Positions 51,006 through 59,762 are shown, counted from the stretch's first letter. The stretch is DNA of 64,000 bases from Brucella thiophenivorans (GCF_002252445.1 NZ_NNRJ01000049.1:59249-123248), one strand, 5' to 3'. Numbers and translations: made by a program. Notes: generated by a model not told the origin, from the letters alone.

Positions 51006-52109
51006 TTACTGAACGTTCGCGCCGACAACGCTATCCCAGTTCTTGGTGATTTCTTCCTGAGCGGCTTCAATCTGTTCCAAGGTTGGGAAAATTGCCTTTT
51101 CATAGGCTTCTGCTGGTGGCAGCTTGTCGAGCAGATCCTGCGGGATCTTGCCAGCCTTTGCCATCGCGTTGAAGCGGATCGGGTGGCAATAGCCCTTGAG
51201 GTAGCCAAGCTGGCCTTCGTCAGAGTACAGGTGTTCCATCCAGAGCTTTGCAGCGTTTGGATGTGGTGCGTAAGCGCTGATTGCCTGCACGTAAACGCCA
51301 GCAATGATACCGGACTTCGGAATGACGGTTTCGATTTCCGGATTGCCCTTAAGCGTATCACGGTCTGCGAGCGCGTTATAATCCCAACGGACGATGATCG
51401 GGGTCGAACCCTGTGCAAGCGAAGCAGCCTTGCCGATAACCGGAACGAAGTTCCCGTTGGCATTGAGCTGCTTGAAGAATTCAAGGCCCTTCTTGCCAGC
51501 TTCAGCACCTGGTTCTGCACCGGCTGCGATACCTGCAGCGTGAACGCCCAGGATAGCCTGTGCGGAAACGCGTGGATCACCAGCAAGCGCTACGGAATTT
51601 GCATAATCGCTTTTCAGCAGGTCTTCCCAATCCTGTGGGGCGTCCTTGACGATGTCCTTGTTGATTTCAAAGGAGAGAACGCCGTAGTAATCGCCATACC
51701 AGTAGCCTTCTGGGTCCTTGGCGCTATCTGGAATTTCGTCCCAGGTTGCAACCTTGTAAGGCTGGATCAGGCCGTCTTTCTTGGCGGTGGTGCCGAAGGC
51801 GAAGCCGACGTCGATCACGTCAGGAGCCTGTGGGCCTTTATTGTCCTTGTTTGCCTTGATGGCTTCGATTTCGTCGCCCGAACCCGCATCAGGGTTCAGT
51901 TCGTTGACTTTAAGGCCATACTTGTCTTTGAAGCTCTGGATGATTTCGCCATAACCACACCAATCATGTGGAAGGGCGATTGTTGTCAACTGGCCTTCGG
52001 CCTTTGCAGCGGCGATAAGTTCAGCTGATGGTTCGGCTGCAGCAATAGAAACTCCGCCAACGGCGATTGCCGTCGATAGAGACAGCAGACGCGCAGTAAA
52101 AGCAAGCAT
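51006..52109 (-). CDS. ABC transporter substrate-binding protein
   Basis: 367-residue periplasmic binding protein (family 1 extracellular solute-binding). The signal peptide (LLSLSTAIAVGGVSIAAA) is followed by EPSAELIAAAKAEGQLTTIALPHDWCGYGEIIQSFKDKYGL. PDVIDVGFAFGTTAKKDGLIQPYK, WYGDYYGVLSFEINKD and PIIVRWDYNALAD are typical of the Fe3+/polyamine/phosphonate cluster. The ligand is unknown; no tyrosine pair typical of ferric-binding proteins is obvious. GGGGAG precedes the ATG. First gene of the importer operon. Confidence 0.9.
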   Translation of the reverse strand: MLAFTARLLSLSTAIAVGGVSIAAAEPSAELIAAAKAEGQLTTIALPHDWCGYGEIIQSFKDKYGLKVNELNPDAGSGDEIEAIKANKDNKGPQAPDVIDVGFAFGTTAKKDGLIQPYKVATWDEIPDSAKDPEGYWYGDYYGVLSFEINKDIVKDAPQDWEDLLKSDYANSVALAGDPRVSAQAILGVHAAGIAAGAEPGAEAGKKGLEFFKQLNANGNFVPVIGKAASLAQGSTPIIVRWDYNALADRDTLKGNPEIETVIPKSGIIAGVYVQAISAYAPHPNAAKLWMEHLYSDEGQLGYLKGYCHPIRFNAMAKAGKIPQDLLDKLPPAEAYEKAIFPTLEQIEAAQEEITKNWDSVVGANVQ

Positions 52110-52305
52110 TGTTAGACTCCCCTGTTAAGTCGGACGAACGCTCCCGGTCGATTCCAGTGTTCGCGCACTCCCGATAGCCGTCCTACATGACGGTTGGATG
52201 ACAGATTGCGGCTTGTCACAAAATGTCAGCGACGGAAAGTGAAACACGTTTTCAGAGACTTAGCAATTGACCCATAAGGTTGAACGTCATTTTTATGACA
52301 ATAAA

Positions 52306-52332
52306 TGTGACAGAGCTTTCGTCGCTGTCACA
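52306..52332. promoter_or_regulatory. Inverted repeat upstream of the ABC importer
   Basis: TGTGACAG and CTGTCACA are perfect 8-bp arms 11 bp apart, about 200 bp upstream of the binding-protein start. It could be an operator or a leader hairpin. Function is not determinable. Confidence 0.4.
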
Positions 52333-52393
52333 ATTCTTAGGGAGGCTTTTTCCAAAACGACAGGATTTTGTCTGCATGCGGCACGGCACAACA

Positions 52394-52465
52394 AGGCGTC
52401 GTTCAAACGAAAGCAACTAGACAAATGACGAAGCTGAATCAGTTTCGTTTGAACTTGGAGCGCCT
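52394..52465. terminator. Long inverted repeat downstream of emrB
   Basis: Perfect 12-bp arms (52401-52412 and 52443-52454) with a 30-bp centre; the outer AGGCG/CGCCT extends the pairing. It starts 76 bp after the emrB stop on the minus strand. No T-run follows, so it is a candidate 3' end structure, an operator or the scar of a small mobile element. Confidence 0.35.
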
Positions 52466-52540
52466 ATGCTAGGAAATGAGTCCACCGAACTAATTTATCC
52501 CCTCGCGTCGATCAGATAAATGCGCATGGCAATAAAAAGT

Positions 52541-54118
52541 TTAGTGGCCGCCGCCACCTCCGGCACCCGCTTTTGGTTTGCGCAGCAGGATCGAACAGAC
52601 CGCAAGCGAGCAGAACATCATCGTCAGGATGAAGAACACATCGATGAAAGACATGAGCGTTGCCTGCTGGCGAACCATGCCCGACATTTTGGAGATCGCG
52701 ATGGTTGCGCCATCCATGCCGGCTGCATTGTATTTTGCAGTGAGATTGGCGAGCATTTGCTCGGCTTCCGCATTGCCCCAGCGGACATGTTCTGCGAGCC
52801 TATCATAATGCATGTCGCCTCGGCGCGTCAGGATCGTGTTGATGACAGCCAGACCAACAGCCCCACCTAGATTTCGCGTAAGGTTGAACAGACCGGATGC
52901 ATTTTTCATTAGGGCAGGCGGCAATGTACCAAGGGCGAGGTTGTTGATCGGTACCATGCAGAGCATCAGCGAACAGCCGCGCAAAATCTGCGGCAACAGA
53001 AGTTCGTAGAAGTCCCAGTCCGCAGTTAAGCCTGTCACCATCCAGGTGCCTGCCGCAAAGCCAAGGAAACCGATCATCATCATGAGACGCGGGTCCATGC
53101 GGTTGGAAAGGAAACCCGCAAGCGGTGCTGTGAAGAACATGGCAAGGCCGCTGACAAACAGCGCTTCACCGATCATCAGCGCATCATAGCCACGGATGCG
53201 ACTAAGATAGAGCGGATAGAGATAGGTAAGGCCATAAAGACCGACGCCCATCACGAATGAGAACAGGGAGCCGAAGGCGAAGTTCACGTTTTTGAAGGCG
53301 CGCAAATCCACAATCGGTTCTTCGGCTGTAAAGGCCCGATAGAAGAAAACAATGCCGCCAATCGTCATGACCCCGGTCAGAATGAAGATCGCGTCATCCT
53401 GAAGCCAGTCATTGCGAGGCCCCTCTTCCAGCACATATTCCATAGAACCGAGGAATGCGGCCATCCCCGCCAGACCCCACCAGTCGAATTTGCTTAGAAG
53501 CGAGCTGTCGCCTTCGTCGAAATCAATGAGGTTCCATGCGGCAATCGTCACCAGAATGCCAGGGCCGACATTAACGAGAAACAGCCAGTGCCAGGAGAAA
53601 GCATGGCTCAGATAGCCGCCGACTGTCGGTCCGATGGTTGGCGCAAGTGTTGCCACTAAGCCGATGATCGGGGACACGATGGAACGTTTTGAGGGTGGGA
53701 AAATCGTGAACGCGGCTGCAAACACGCTGGGAATCATACCGCCGCCGATAAAGCCCTGAATAGCGCGGTAGACGATCATCTGATCAATATTAGTGGCTGT
53801 CGCGCAAAGCATGGAGGCCAGTGTAAAGCCAGCAGCGGAAACGGTGAACAGAACGCGCGTTGAAACAAGGCGTCCGAGAAAGCCGGAAAGCGGAATCATG
53901 ATGACTTCCGCAATCAGATAAGATGTCTGAACCCAAGAGATTTCATCGGAACTGGCGCTAAGACCTGCCTGAATTTCGGCCAGCGATGCGGAGACGATCT
54001 GGATGTCCAGAATCGCCATGAACATACCGAACACCATCGCCAGAAAGGCAAATGCCTTCTTAGGATCAATGCGGTCTTCTGCCGGGGCCATTTGGCCCAT
54101 TGTGGTGTCTGCGGCCAT
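52541..54118 (-). CDS. emrB: DHA2-family drug efflux permease (EmrB-like)
   Basis: 525-residue major facilitator with 14 helices. FLAMVFGMFMAILDIQIVSASLAEIQAGLSASSDEISWVQTSYLIAEVIMIPLSGFLGRLVSTR contains the DHA2 motif D1 and motif A. RAIQGFIGGGMIPSVFAAAF is motif B/C-like. It ends in a Gly/His-rich tail (GAGGGGGH). It would work with the membrane-fusion partner encoded 80 bp upstream to expel hydrophobic toxic compounds. Regulated with emrA from the operator region at 55450-55525. Confidence 0.92.
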   Translation of the reverse strand: MAADTTMGQMAPAEDRIDPKKAFAFLAMVFGMFMAILDIQIVSASLAEIQAGLSASSDEISWVQTSYLIAEVIMIPLSGFLGRLVSTRVLFTVSAAGFTLASMLCATATNIDQMIVYRAIQGFIGGGMIPSVFAAAFTIFPPSKRSIVSPIIGLVATLAPTIGPTVGGYLSHAFSWHWLFLVNVGPGILVTIAAWNLIDFDEGDSSLLSKFDWWGLAGMAAFLGSMEYVLEEGPRNDWLQDDAIFILTGVMTIGGIVFFYRAFTAEEPIVDLRAFKNVNFAFGSLFSFVMGVGLYGLTYLYPLYLSRIRGYDALMIGEALFVSGLAMFFTAPLAGFLSNRMDPRLMMMIGFLGFAAGTWMVTGLTADWDFYELLLPQILRGCSLMLCMVPINNLALGTLPPALMKNASGLFNLTRNLGGAVGLAVINTILTRRGDMHYDRLAEHVRWGNAEAEQMLANLTAKYNAAGMDGATIAISKMSGMVRQQATLMSFIDVFFILTMMFCSLAVCSILLRKPKAGAGGGGGH

Positions 54119-54198
54119 AAAGGCGCACTCCGAAATGGAAAGGCGACACGGAATTTTTCAGCCGTGTCGCAGCATAAAGAAAGAGCTAGTATTTAATA

Positions 54199-55422
54199 TT
54201 AGCCAGCATCGCCGTCGGGCGCCGTGCGCGTATCTACCTCGACGGTTACACTCAGACCTGCGCGAATTTTCCCGGAATCAAGCACTTCCTGAGGGATGGT
54301 GATGCGAACGGGAACGCGCTGCACAATCTTGGTAAAGTTACCGGTGGCATTTTCGGGGGGCAATAAGGAAAACACCGCACCGGATGCAGGCGCAACAGAA
54401 GTGACCTTGCCCTCAAAATATGGGCCGTCGATGGCGTCCACATAAATACGTGCGGTCTCGCCAGTTTTGATGTGGCCGAGCTGCGTTTCTTTGAAGTTGG
54501 CATCAATATAGAGCGCATTTACCGGAACAAGCGCTGCAATCTTCTGGCCAGCAGAGACGAGATCGCCTTTCTTGCCGGAAAGATTGCCGACAACGCCATC
54601 AAATGGCGCGCGTAGACTGGTGAAAGCAAGATCGCGGCCCGCTTTGTCACGGGCAAGCTCCAGTGAACGAATGCCGCTCTCTGCTTCCTTGTACTGCGCG
54701 TTCAGCACTTCAATATTGGCATTTGCCGAAGCGATCTGTGCATTTGAACCAGCAAGCTTTGCTTTCGCCTGATCGAGCGAGGACTGCGCGTTGTCGAGTT
54801 CAGATTGGGCGGAAAAGCGCGTATCGTGCAGCTTCTGAATACGCACCATCGTGCTTTCGGCGTTCTTCAACACGGCCTGTGATGCCTGCTCATCCGCTTT
54901 TGCCTGCTCAAGAGTAGCCTTTGATGCTTCGATCTGGGCGGTAATGCGGTTCAGTGTCTGCTGCTGAGTGGTGAGTTTTGCTTCAGCCTCGTCCAGTGCG
55001 ATTTGATAATCACCAGAATCAAGCTGGAAGATGACATCGCCCGCTTTGATATGCTCGTTCGCCGAAACAGGAATATTTTCGATGTAGCCGGTGACTTTCG
55101 GCGCGATCGATGCGATGTCGCCTTGTACATAGGCGTCATCGGTAGAGACCATAAAGCGGCCAACCGTCCACCAATCATAGCCATACCAGAGTCCGCCTGC
55201 TAAGGCGACAATCAGAATACCCGGCAGCAAAACGCGTTTTCCGAAACCTTTCTTACTGTCGCCCTCTGTTTTTTTCGCGGGGGGCACAGCAGTTTGCGGC
55301 TTGGTGTGTGGCGCTGGTTGCTCACTAAGCGGGTCTGCATGGACCTTGCTCTGCTCGTCCGAAACAGAAGGCTTCGGAAATTGGCGAATATCAGCCGTAT
55401 CAACAGACTTGGAGGCGGACAT
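54199..55422 (-). CDS. emrA: HlyD-family membrane fusion protein (EmrA-like)
   Basis: 407-residue periplasmic adaptor. A hydrophilic N-terminal 65 residues precedes one helix (VLLPGILIVALAGGLWYGYDWW). The biotinyl-lipoyl-like half-motif STDDAYVQGDIASIAPKVTGYIENIPVSANEHIKAGDVIFQLD, a long coiled-coil hairpin (residues about 145-255) and SLRAPFDGVVGNLSGKKGDLVSAGQ follow. Partner of EmrB; an outer-membrane channel such as TolC would be encoded elsewhere. Divergent from the TetR gene. Confidence 0.92.
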   Translation of the reverse strand: MSASKSVDTADIRQFPKPSVSDEQSKVHADPLSEQPAPHTKPQTAVPPAKKTEGDSKKGFGKRVLLPGILIVALAGGLWYGYDWWTVGRFMVSTDDAYVQGDIASIAPKVTGYIENIPVSANEHIKAGDVIFQLDSGDYQIALDEAEAKLTTQQQTLNRITAQIEASKATLEQAKADEQASQAVLKNAESTMVRIQKLHDTRFSAQSELDNAQSSLDQAKAKLAGSNAQIASANANIEVLNAQYKEAESGIRSLELARDKAGRDLAFTSLRAPFDGVVGNLSGKKGDLVSAGQKIAALVPVNALYIDANFKETQLGHIKTGETARIYVDAIDGPYFEGKVTSVAPASGAVFSLLPPENATGNFTKIVQRVPVRITIPQEVLDSGKIRAGLSVTVEVDTRTAPDGDAG

Positions 55423-55451
55423 GAGGATAACTTTCTATACAACCGCTTCAA

Positions 55452-55467
55452 CGAACCGCTTGGTTCG
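55452..55467. promoter_or_regulatory. TetR-type operator, site 1
   Basis: CGAACC-GCTT-GGTTCG palindrome 29 bp upstream of emrA. The identical 16-bp core recurs at 55509-55524, centre to centre 57 bp apart. Probably bound by the divergently encoded TetR regulator. Confidence 0.8.
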
Positions 55468-55507
55468 ATGTTGACTTAGGGCAATAAGTCACCCATATCA
55501 AGAGTGA

Positions 55508-55525
55508 TCGAACCGCTTGGTTCGA
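55508..55525. promoter_or_regulatory. TetR-type operator, site 2
   Basis: Perfect 18-bp palindrome TCGAACC-GCTT-GGTTCGA ending 21 bp before the TetR gene start, well placed for autorepression. It shares its core with site 1. Confidence 0.82.
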
Positions 55526-55546
55526 AAAAAATCATGAGTTTGTACA

Positions 55547-56269
55547 ATGAATCGTGAACGCTGCATAGAAGATGCTGCTGATGTCGTCTTAGAAAGCGAT
55601 GCAGCAGACCTGCTCCTCGACGAGTCTGATGGGGCGCGGACGCGACTTGCGGCTGGACAAGACCCGATCAAACGCCGACAAATTCTTGAGGGTGCTCAGA
55701 ATGTCTTTTTGCGCATGGGTTTTGATGCCGCCAGCATGAATGACATTACGCGTGAGGCTGGCGTTTCAAAGGGCACCATCTACGTCTATTTCAACTCCAA
55801 AGAAGATCTTTTCGTAGAGCTCTGCGAACATTATCGGCAGACACTGTTCAGCAAGCTGCTGGACACGCTGGATCGTGGGTTCTCATCGCGTCAAGAGCTT
55901 GTCGAGTTCGGCGTTGCGCTGGTTACACTCATTACGTCGTCGACGGCTGTGCGTGCGCAGCGGATTATCATTGGCGTTAGTGAACGTAAGCCCGAACTCG
56001 CGGCACGGTTTTATGAACGCGGACCCAAGCGCACCTTGATTGTCATGGCTGACTATATGGATCGGATGATCAAGGCAGGTGAGCTTGAACCATTTGACGT
56101 TATGGAGAAGGCCTACCAGCTTACTGATCTTTTTCTGGCGGGCATGTATCGTCCGCGTCTTTTCGGTGCGCTGGCTGAGCCGCCATCGGCGGATGCAATC
56201 AGGAAAAATGTAGAATCAGCTGTCGAATTTTTCTTCAAAGCTTTTGGCAAACATTCGCAAAATGTTTAG
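55547..56269 (+). CDS. TetR-family repressor of the emrAB efflux genes
   Basis: 240-residue TetR/AcrR protein. The HTH lies at about residues 42-90 (KRRQILEGAQNVFLRMGFDAASMNDITREAGVSKGTIYVYFNSKEDLFVELC) after a 40-residue N-terminal extension that is longer than usual. The C-terminal domain resembles the AcrR/EmrR-like alphaproteobacterial group (VRAQRIIIGVSERKPELAARFYERGPKR). Divergent from emrAB over two matching palindromes, so it most likely represses both units until a ligand binds. Confidence 0.9.
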   Translation: MNRERCIEDAADVVLESDAADLLLDESDGARTRLAAGQDPIKRRQILEGAQNVFLRMGFDAASMNDITREAGVSKGTIYVYFNSKEDLFVELCEHYRQTLFSKLLDTLDRGFSSRQELVEFGVALVTLITSSTAVRAQRIIIGVSERKPELAARFYERGPKRTLIVMADYMDRMIKAGELEPFDVMEKAYQLTDLFLAGMYRPRLFGALAEPPSADAIRKNVESAVEFFFKAFGKHSQNV

Positions 56270-56527
56270 AAATGAAACACTCGATTTCTTGCTTGATCAC
56301 AATTCCGTTATTTTTTATGCAAATTTGATTTTTTGATACATTAGTCACATTTCACAACCTTTTTCGTGCGAGCGAAACTTTGCAATAAAAAAGTTGCGAG
56401 TTGATTTAAGACGTATTTTTTATGTGACTTATAGCCAATTAAGGCACCTGGAGCGTCGATTCTCAAGAGAGATGTTCAGCTTTCAATAAGAGTTCTAAAA
56501 AAATTTAAACGCTAAGGATATTAATCA

Positions 56528-57310
56528 ATGACTTTAGATTTGATCCATTTCCCCAACTTCAAGAAGACGTTTTTCGGCCTTTCTTTTCAGAGCGATGTGC
56601 TTTCGCTGTTTCAACGTATTCGCGACGAAATCGGCTGTCGTCATATCATGCATACCTTCAAGGGACGTTTGGGAGACATGACAAAATTCGGATCTGATGA
56701 CCAGACCGTTGTCATGACCGTTCCTTCAAACTGGGCAACACGTTATTCTGCGAAAAACTACTTTGTCATTGATCCGATTTTTCAGGAAGACGCGCCGTAT
56801 TTCCGCAGTGATGCGAGCGGTGTTGTGAGAAATCTGGCCGATGACGCAAAAGAATGTCCAGCAGTCCTAGAGCTTGTGCAGGATGCGGAAAAACATGGGA
56901 TTGGCAATCTTCACATCGGTGTTTCAGCGCGCAATCAAAAAGGCGTAGCCGGTTGTACGCTGTTCAGCTTCGATGTGACAGATGAAGACCATGAACAGTT
57001 CATTGCGCGCATGCGGCCACGTCTTCTAAGTCTTTCCGGCATCATACACGATGCATTATGCGGTTGTAAGGACGCGAACTCCGCCACTGGCCTACTCACC
57101 CCACGTGAAGTTGATTGTCTGCGCTGGGCTGCGAGTGGAAAAACAGATGGTGAAATTGGCGAAATTCTCAGCATTGCGCGTTGGACCGTTGTAACCTATC
57201 TGCAAAACGCAAAAATCAAGCTGAACTGCTCGAATAGGACATCGGCAGTTGCGACTGCTCTCTCACTCGGTATCATCGATATGCCAGATGTGCAGCATCT
57301 CTTCATGTGA
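56528..57310 (+). CDS. vjbR: LuxR-family quorum-sensing-type regulator, VjbR-like
   Basis: 260-residue regulator with an N-terminal autoinducer-binding domain and a C-terminal LuxR HTH (residues about 188-250, [50 protein letters not shown]). Trp69, Tyr73, Asp82 and Pro83 match the acyl-homoserine-lactone contacts of TraR/LuxR. The second conserved Trp (TraR Trp85) is absent. The sequence matches my recollection of Brucella VjbR, which controls the type IV secretion system, flagella and surface components, but no alignment was run. No luxI gene is in the window. The 258-bp AT-rich spacer upstream probably holds complex control sites. Confidence 0.85.
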   Translation: MTLDLIHFPNFKKTFFGLSFQSDVLSLFQRIRDEIGCRHIMHTFKGRLGDMTKFGSDDQTVVMTVPSNWATRYSAKNYFVIDPIFQEDAPYFRSDASGVVRNLADDAKECPAVLELVQDAEKHGIGNLHIGVSARNQKGVAGCTLFSFDVTDEDHEQFIARMRPRLLSLSGIIHDALCGCKDANSATGLLTPREVDCLRWAASGKTDGEIGEILSIARWTVVTYLQNAKIKLNCSNRTSAVATALSLGIIDMPDVQHLFM

Positions 57311-57336
57311 TGCGGCTTTACGCAGATCAACAAAGA

Positions 57337-57368
57337 AACGGCGGGCAATGCCCGCCGTTTTTTTTGTT
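57337..57368 (+). terminator. Intrinsic terminator of the vjbR-like gene
   Basis: AACGGCGGGC and GCCCGCCGTT form a perfect 10-bp stem with an AAT loop, followed by a run of eight T. A textbook rho-independent terminator 27 bp after the stop codon. Confidence 0.95.
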
Positions 57369-57381
57369 TTATAAATAGTGT

Positions 57382-57485
57382 TAGAGTGCATCCTGAAATG
57401 TGGGAATGGGCTTTCGGGACGAGATACGCGTAAAGACAGTTGGATACAGTATTTCCCGCGCTTCAATGAATATCGGAATGCTCTA
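57382..57485 (-). repeat. Bipartite palindromic repeat, copy G (degenerate)
   Basis: Reverse orientation: TAGAGTGCATCCTGAAATG... to ...GGAATGCTCTA, aligning with copies B and H but with many substitutions, so an old copy. Its right terminus contains the TAG stop codon of zur. Confidence 0.7.
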
Positions 57486-57902
57486 ATGGTGACCGCATTT
57501 TTCGCAGAGGCCGCGCAGTTCCAGTGTCGTTTTGCGTGATTTGAACCCGCTTTGCACGCTCCATGCGCTGACAAGATTTTCGATTGCACCATCAGAGAAT
57601 TCCGTCACCTGACCGCATTTCTCGCAAATGGCAAAAGCAATCAATCCGTGCTCGTGACATTGCGGATGTGCGCAGGCAACAAAGGCGTTGAGGCTTTCAA
57701 GGCGGTGCACCATCCCGTAATCAAGCAGCTTTTCCAGCGCGCGATAGACCTGCAAGGGAGCACGAAAACCGTCATCTCGGAGTTGATCGAGGATCGTATA
57801 GGCACTGAGCGGTCCTTCGGCCTTCGACAACACATCGAAAACGAGCGTTTGATTGCGGGTCAGGTCATGGGATGCATGATGATGGTCGTGATGATTGCTC
57901 AT
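57483..57902 (-). CDS. zur: Fur-family zinc uptake regulator Zur
   Basis: 139-residue Fur-family repressor. The histidine-rich N-terminus (HHDHHHASHD), the winged helix (LSAYTILDQLRDDGFRAPLQVYRALEKLLDYGMVHRLESLNAFVACAHPQCH), and two CxxC pairs (CEKC near 93 and CEKC near 134) for structural zinc are visible. Encoded in the znu operon, with Zur-box-like palindromes upstream of znuC/znuA and of the CobW-like gene, which supports Zur over Fur. The start overlaps the znuB stop (ATGA). The stop comes from the terminus of repeat copy G. Confidence 0.92.
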   Translation of the reverse strand: MSNHHDHHHASHDLTRNQTLVFDVLSKAEGPLSAYTILDQLRDDGFRAPLQVYRALEKLLDYGMVHRLESLNAFVACAHPQCHEHGLIAFAICEKCGQVTEFSDGAIENLVSAWSVQSGFKSRKTTLELRGLCEKCGHH

Positions 57903-58717
57903 TGTCCAGCGGTCCGTTTCGGTGAAGCCTCTCTCCTATTTAATGGCAGGAGGCTTAAAATGAAAATAGCCAGTGTGGCAACGACGATAGATGGGCCGGA
58001 AGGCGTGTCGAATTCTACTGAACCGTAAAGTCCACCGATCACACCAAATGCGCCGATGAGAGACGCTATGATGGCCATTTGCTCCGGCGTTGTAGCAAAT
58101 CTGCGTGCGGTGGCAGCAGGAATGATCAGCAACGACGTGATCAGAAGTATGCCAACGATTTTCATGGAGATGGCAATGACGATTGCCAGCAAAAGCATGA
58201 AGATGATCCGCGACAAAGCAGGGTTCAACCCTTCGGCGCGCGCAATATCTTCGCTGACTGTTGCGGCGAGCAATGGACGCCATAACCATGCCAGCAATGC
58301 CAGCACCAGAACGCCGCCGCCATAGATAAACGCAATGTCGAGGCGCGAAACCGCGAGCAGATCGCCAAACAGGAAAGACAACAGATCAACGCGCACCCAT
58401 GTCATGAAGGCGACGATCACCAGCCCCAATGACAAGGTTGCATGTGATAGAATGCCCAAAAGCGAATCGGCTGAAAGCGAATGCTTTTTCTGAAGCATCA
58501 GAAGAATTGCTGAAATTGCAACGGCCACCGCAAAAACGCCGATCATCAGATTAATGTCGAGGATCAGCGCCAAAGCCACACCCAAAATTGCGGAGTGCGC
58601 CATGGTATCGCCGAAATAAGCCATGCGGCGCCATACGATGAAACAGCCGAGCGGGCCGGTCGTCAGTGCAAGTCCGACACCGGCAATGAGTGCGCGGGTG
58701 AAGAAATCGTCAAGCAT
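57899..58717 (-). CDS. znuB: Zinc ABC transporter permease
   Basis: 272-residue permease of the metal (ABC-3) family with about eight helices. DDFFTRALIAGVGLALTTGPLGCFIVWRRMAYFGDTMAHSAILGVALAL is the typical N-terminal stretch. LLITSLLIIPAATARRFATTPEQM closes the family pattern. The ATG at 58717 (GGAGG 8 nt upstream) is preferred over an earlier in-frame start; it overlaps the end of znuC by 8 bp. Confidence 0.95.
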   Translation of the reverse strand: MLDDFFTRALIAGVGLALTTGPLGCFIVWRRMAYFGDTMAHSAILGVALALILDINLMIGVFAVAVAISAILLMLQKKHSLSADSLLGILSHATLSLGLVIVAFMTWVRVDLLSFLFGDLLAVSRLDIAFIYGGGVLVLALLAWLWRPLLAATVSEDIARAEGLNPALSRIIFMLLLAIVIAISMKIVGILLITSLLIIPAATARRFATTPEQMAIIASLIGAFGVIGGLYGSVEFDTPSGPSIVVATLAIFILSLLPLNRREASPKRTAGQ

Positions 58718-59573
58718 GGGGCCTGCCTCCCTCATGGTTATGATGTTCATCGTCGTGGTGATGACCGTCTTCCGCGTGGCAATGATTTGTCACCGTACCA
58801 TCGGCATGCATCACGCGTCCGTCAGGCAAATGCGTGTGGTCATGGTGGTGCTCGTAAACGGCCAAGGGGCCGACGGCGCGACTTCCAAACAGCCGCACAT
58901 ATTCCGGGCTTGCGGTGACATCACGCGGGCTTCCGCTACAGCAGACATGACCGTTGAGGCAAATAACGCGATCCGTTGCCGCCATCACCAGATGAAGATC
59001 ATGGGAAATCAGCAGCACGCCGCAGCCGGTATCATCGCGCAATTTGGCGATCAGTTCATACAAAGCTGCTTCGCCTGAAAAATCCACGCCCTGTACCGGC
59101 TCATCGAGAACCATAATGTCGGGCTTGCGTGCCAGCGCACGTGCCATCAAAGCGCGCTGAAATTCACCGCCCGATAAATTGGTGATCTCTGCCTTGATGA
59201 GATGAGTGATCCCGACTGCGTCGAGCGCACGCAGAATGTCAGTTTTGGAAAGGGGGCCCGTCAGCGTCATCAAACGCTCGACGGAAAGCGGCATGGTCCG
59301 GTCGATATTGATCTTCTGCGGCACATAACCGATTCGCAGACCTTTGAGATGTCGGATTTCGCCTTCATCGGGCTTGAGAATATGCAGTGCCATTTTTGCA
59401 GTCGTGCTCTTACCCGCACCGTTTGGACCGATAAGCGTGACGATTTCACCGCGATGAATGGTTAAATCGACATTGCGCACAAGCCAGCGTCCGTCGCGAT
59501 AAACGCCGGCATTTTTCAATTCTATAAGCGGTTCCCGCTTTGCATGTGCGGGGAGGGCGGTCTTCTGAGCCAT
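58710..59573 (-). CDS. znuC: Zinc ABC transporter ATP-binding protein
   Basis: 287-residue ATPase. Walker A GPNGAGKSTTAK, signature LSGGEFQRALMARAL, Walker B IMVLDEPVQGVDF and switch LISHDLHLV are intact. The last 47 residues are a histidine-rich tail (EHHHDHTH, HHHDDEHHNH) that could buffer or sense cytoplasmic zinc. First gene of znuC-znuB-zur, divergent from znuA across two Zur-box-like sites. Confidence 0.95.
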   Translation of the reverse strand: MAQKTALPAHAKREPLIELKNAGVYRDGRWLVRNVDLTIHRGEIVTLIGPNGAGKSTTAKMALHILKPDEGEIRHLKGLRIGYVPQKINIDRTMPLSVERLMTLTGPLSKTDILRALDAVGITHLIKAEITNLSGGEFQRALMARALARKPDIMVLDEPVQGVDFSGEAALYELIAKLRDDTGCGVLLISHDLHLVMAATDRVICLNGHVCCSGSPRDVTASPEYVRLFGSRAVGPLAVYEHHHDHTHLPDGRVMHADGTVTNHCHAEDGHHHDDEHHNHEGGRPHA

Positions 59574-59749
59574 ATAAAATGAGCTTTCGCTGCCTTTGTG
59601 AGAGCTTCGTCGCTTTATTCATCAGCGGCGCTCCCGAAATCCTTATCTCAACATGCCTGAAACATATGCCGATTCGGGTTCGTTTGCGTCTTGTGCTTTT
59701 GCGCTGTGAACAATTCTCCAAAAAGAGGTTGTGTCTTCTTATTGCAGAC

Positions 59750-59762
59750 GTTATAGCATAAC
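59750..59762. promoter_or_regulatory. Zur box 1 (znuC-znuA divergent region)
   Basis: GTTATAGCATAAC, perfect GTTAT/ATAAC arms around AGC, the form expected of proteobacterial Zur operators. It lies 177 bp upstream of znuC and 74 bp upstream of znuA. Confidence 0.82.

Larger units (their letters stand above)
52110..52540. other. 431-bp spacer with several inverted repeats
   Basis: It lies between the binding-protein gene and emrB, both leftward. It contains the TGTGACAG/CTGTCACA hairpin (52306-52332). TGTCAGCGACGGAAAG (52224) is an imperfect inverted partner of CTTTCGTCGCTGTCA (52316). A perfect 12-bp pair, GTTCAAACGAAA/TTTCGTTTGAAC (52401-52454), is flanked by AGGCG/CGCCT. The promoter of the importer should lie in the left part. 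No coding frame is convincing. Confidence 0.6.

Noticed and set aside
51183..52028. 281-codon open frame opposite the ABC substrate-binding gene
   Set aside because: Antisense shadow of a well-supported gene; low-complexity composition and no family features.
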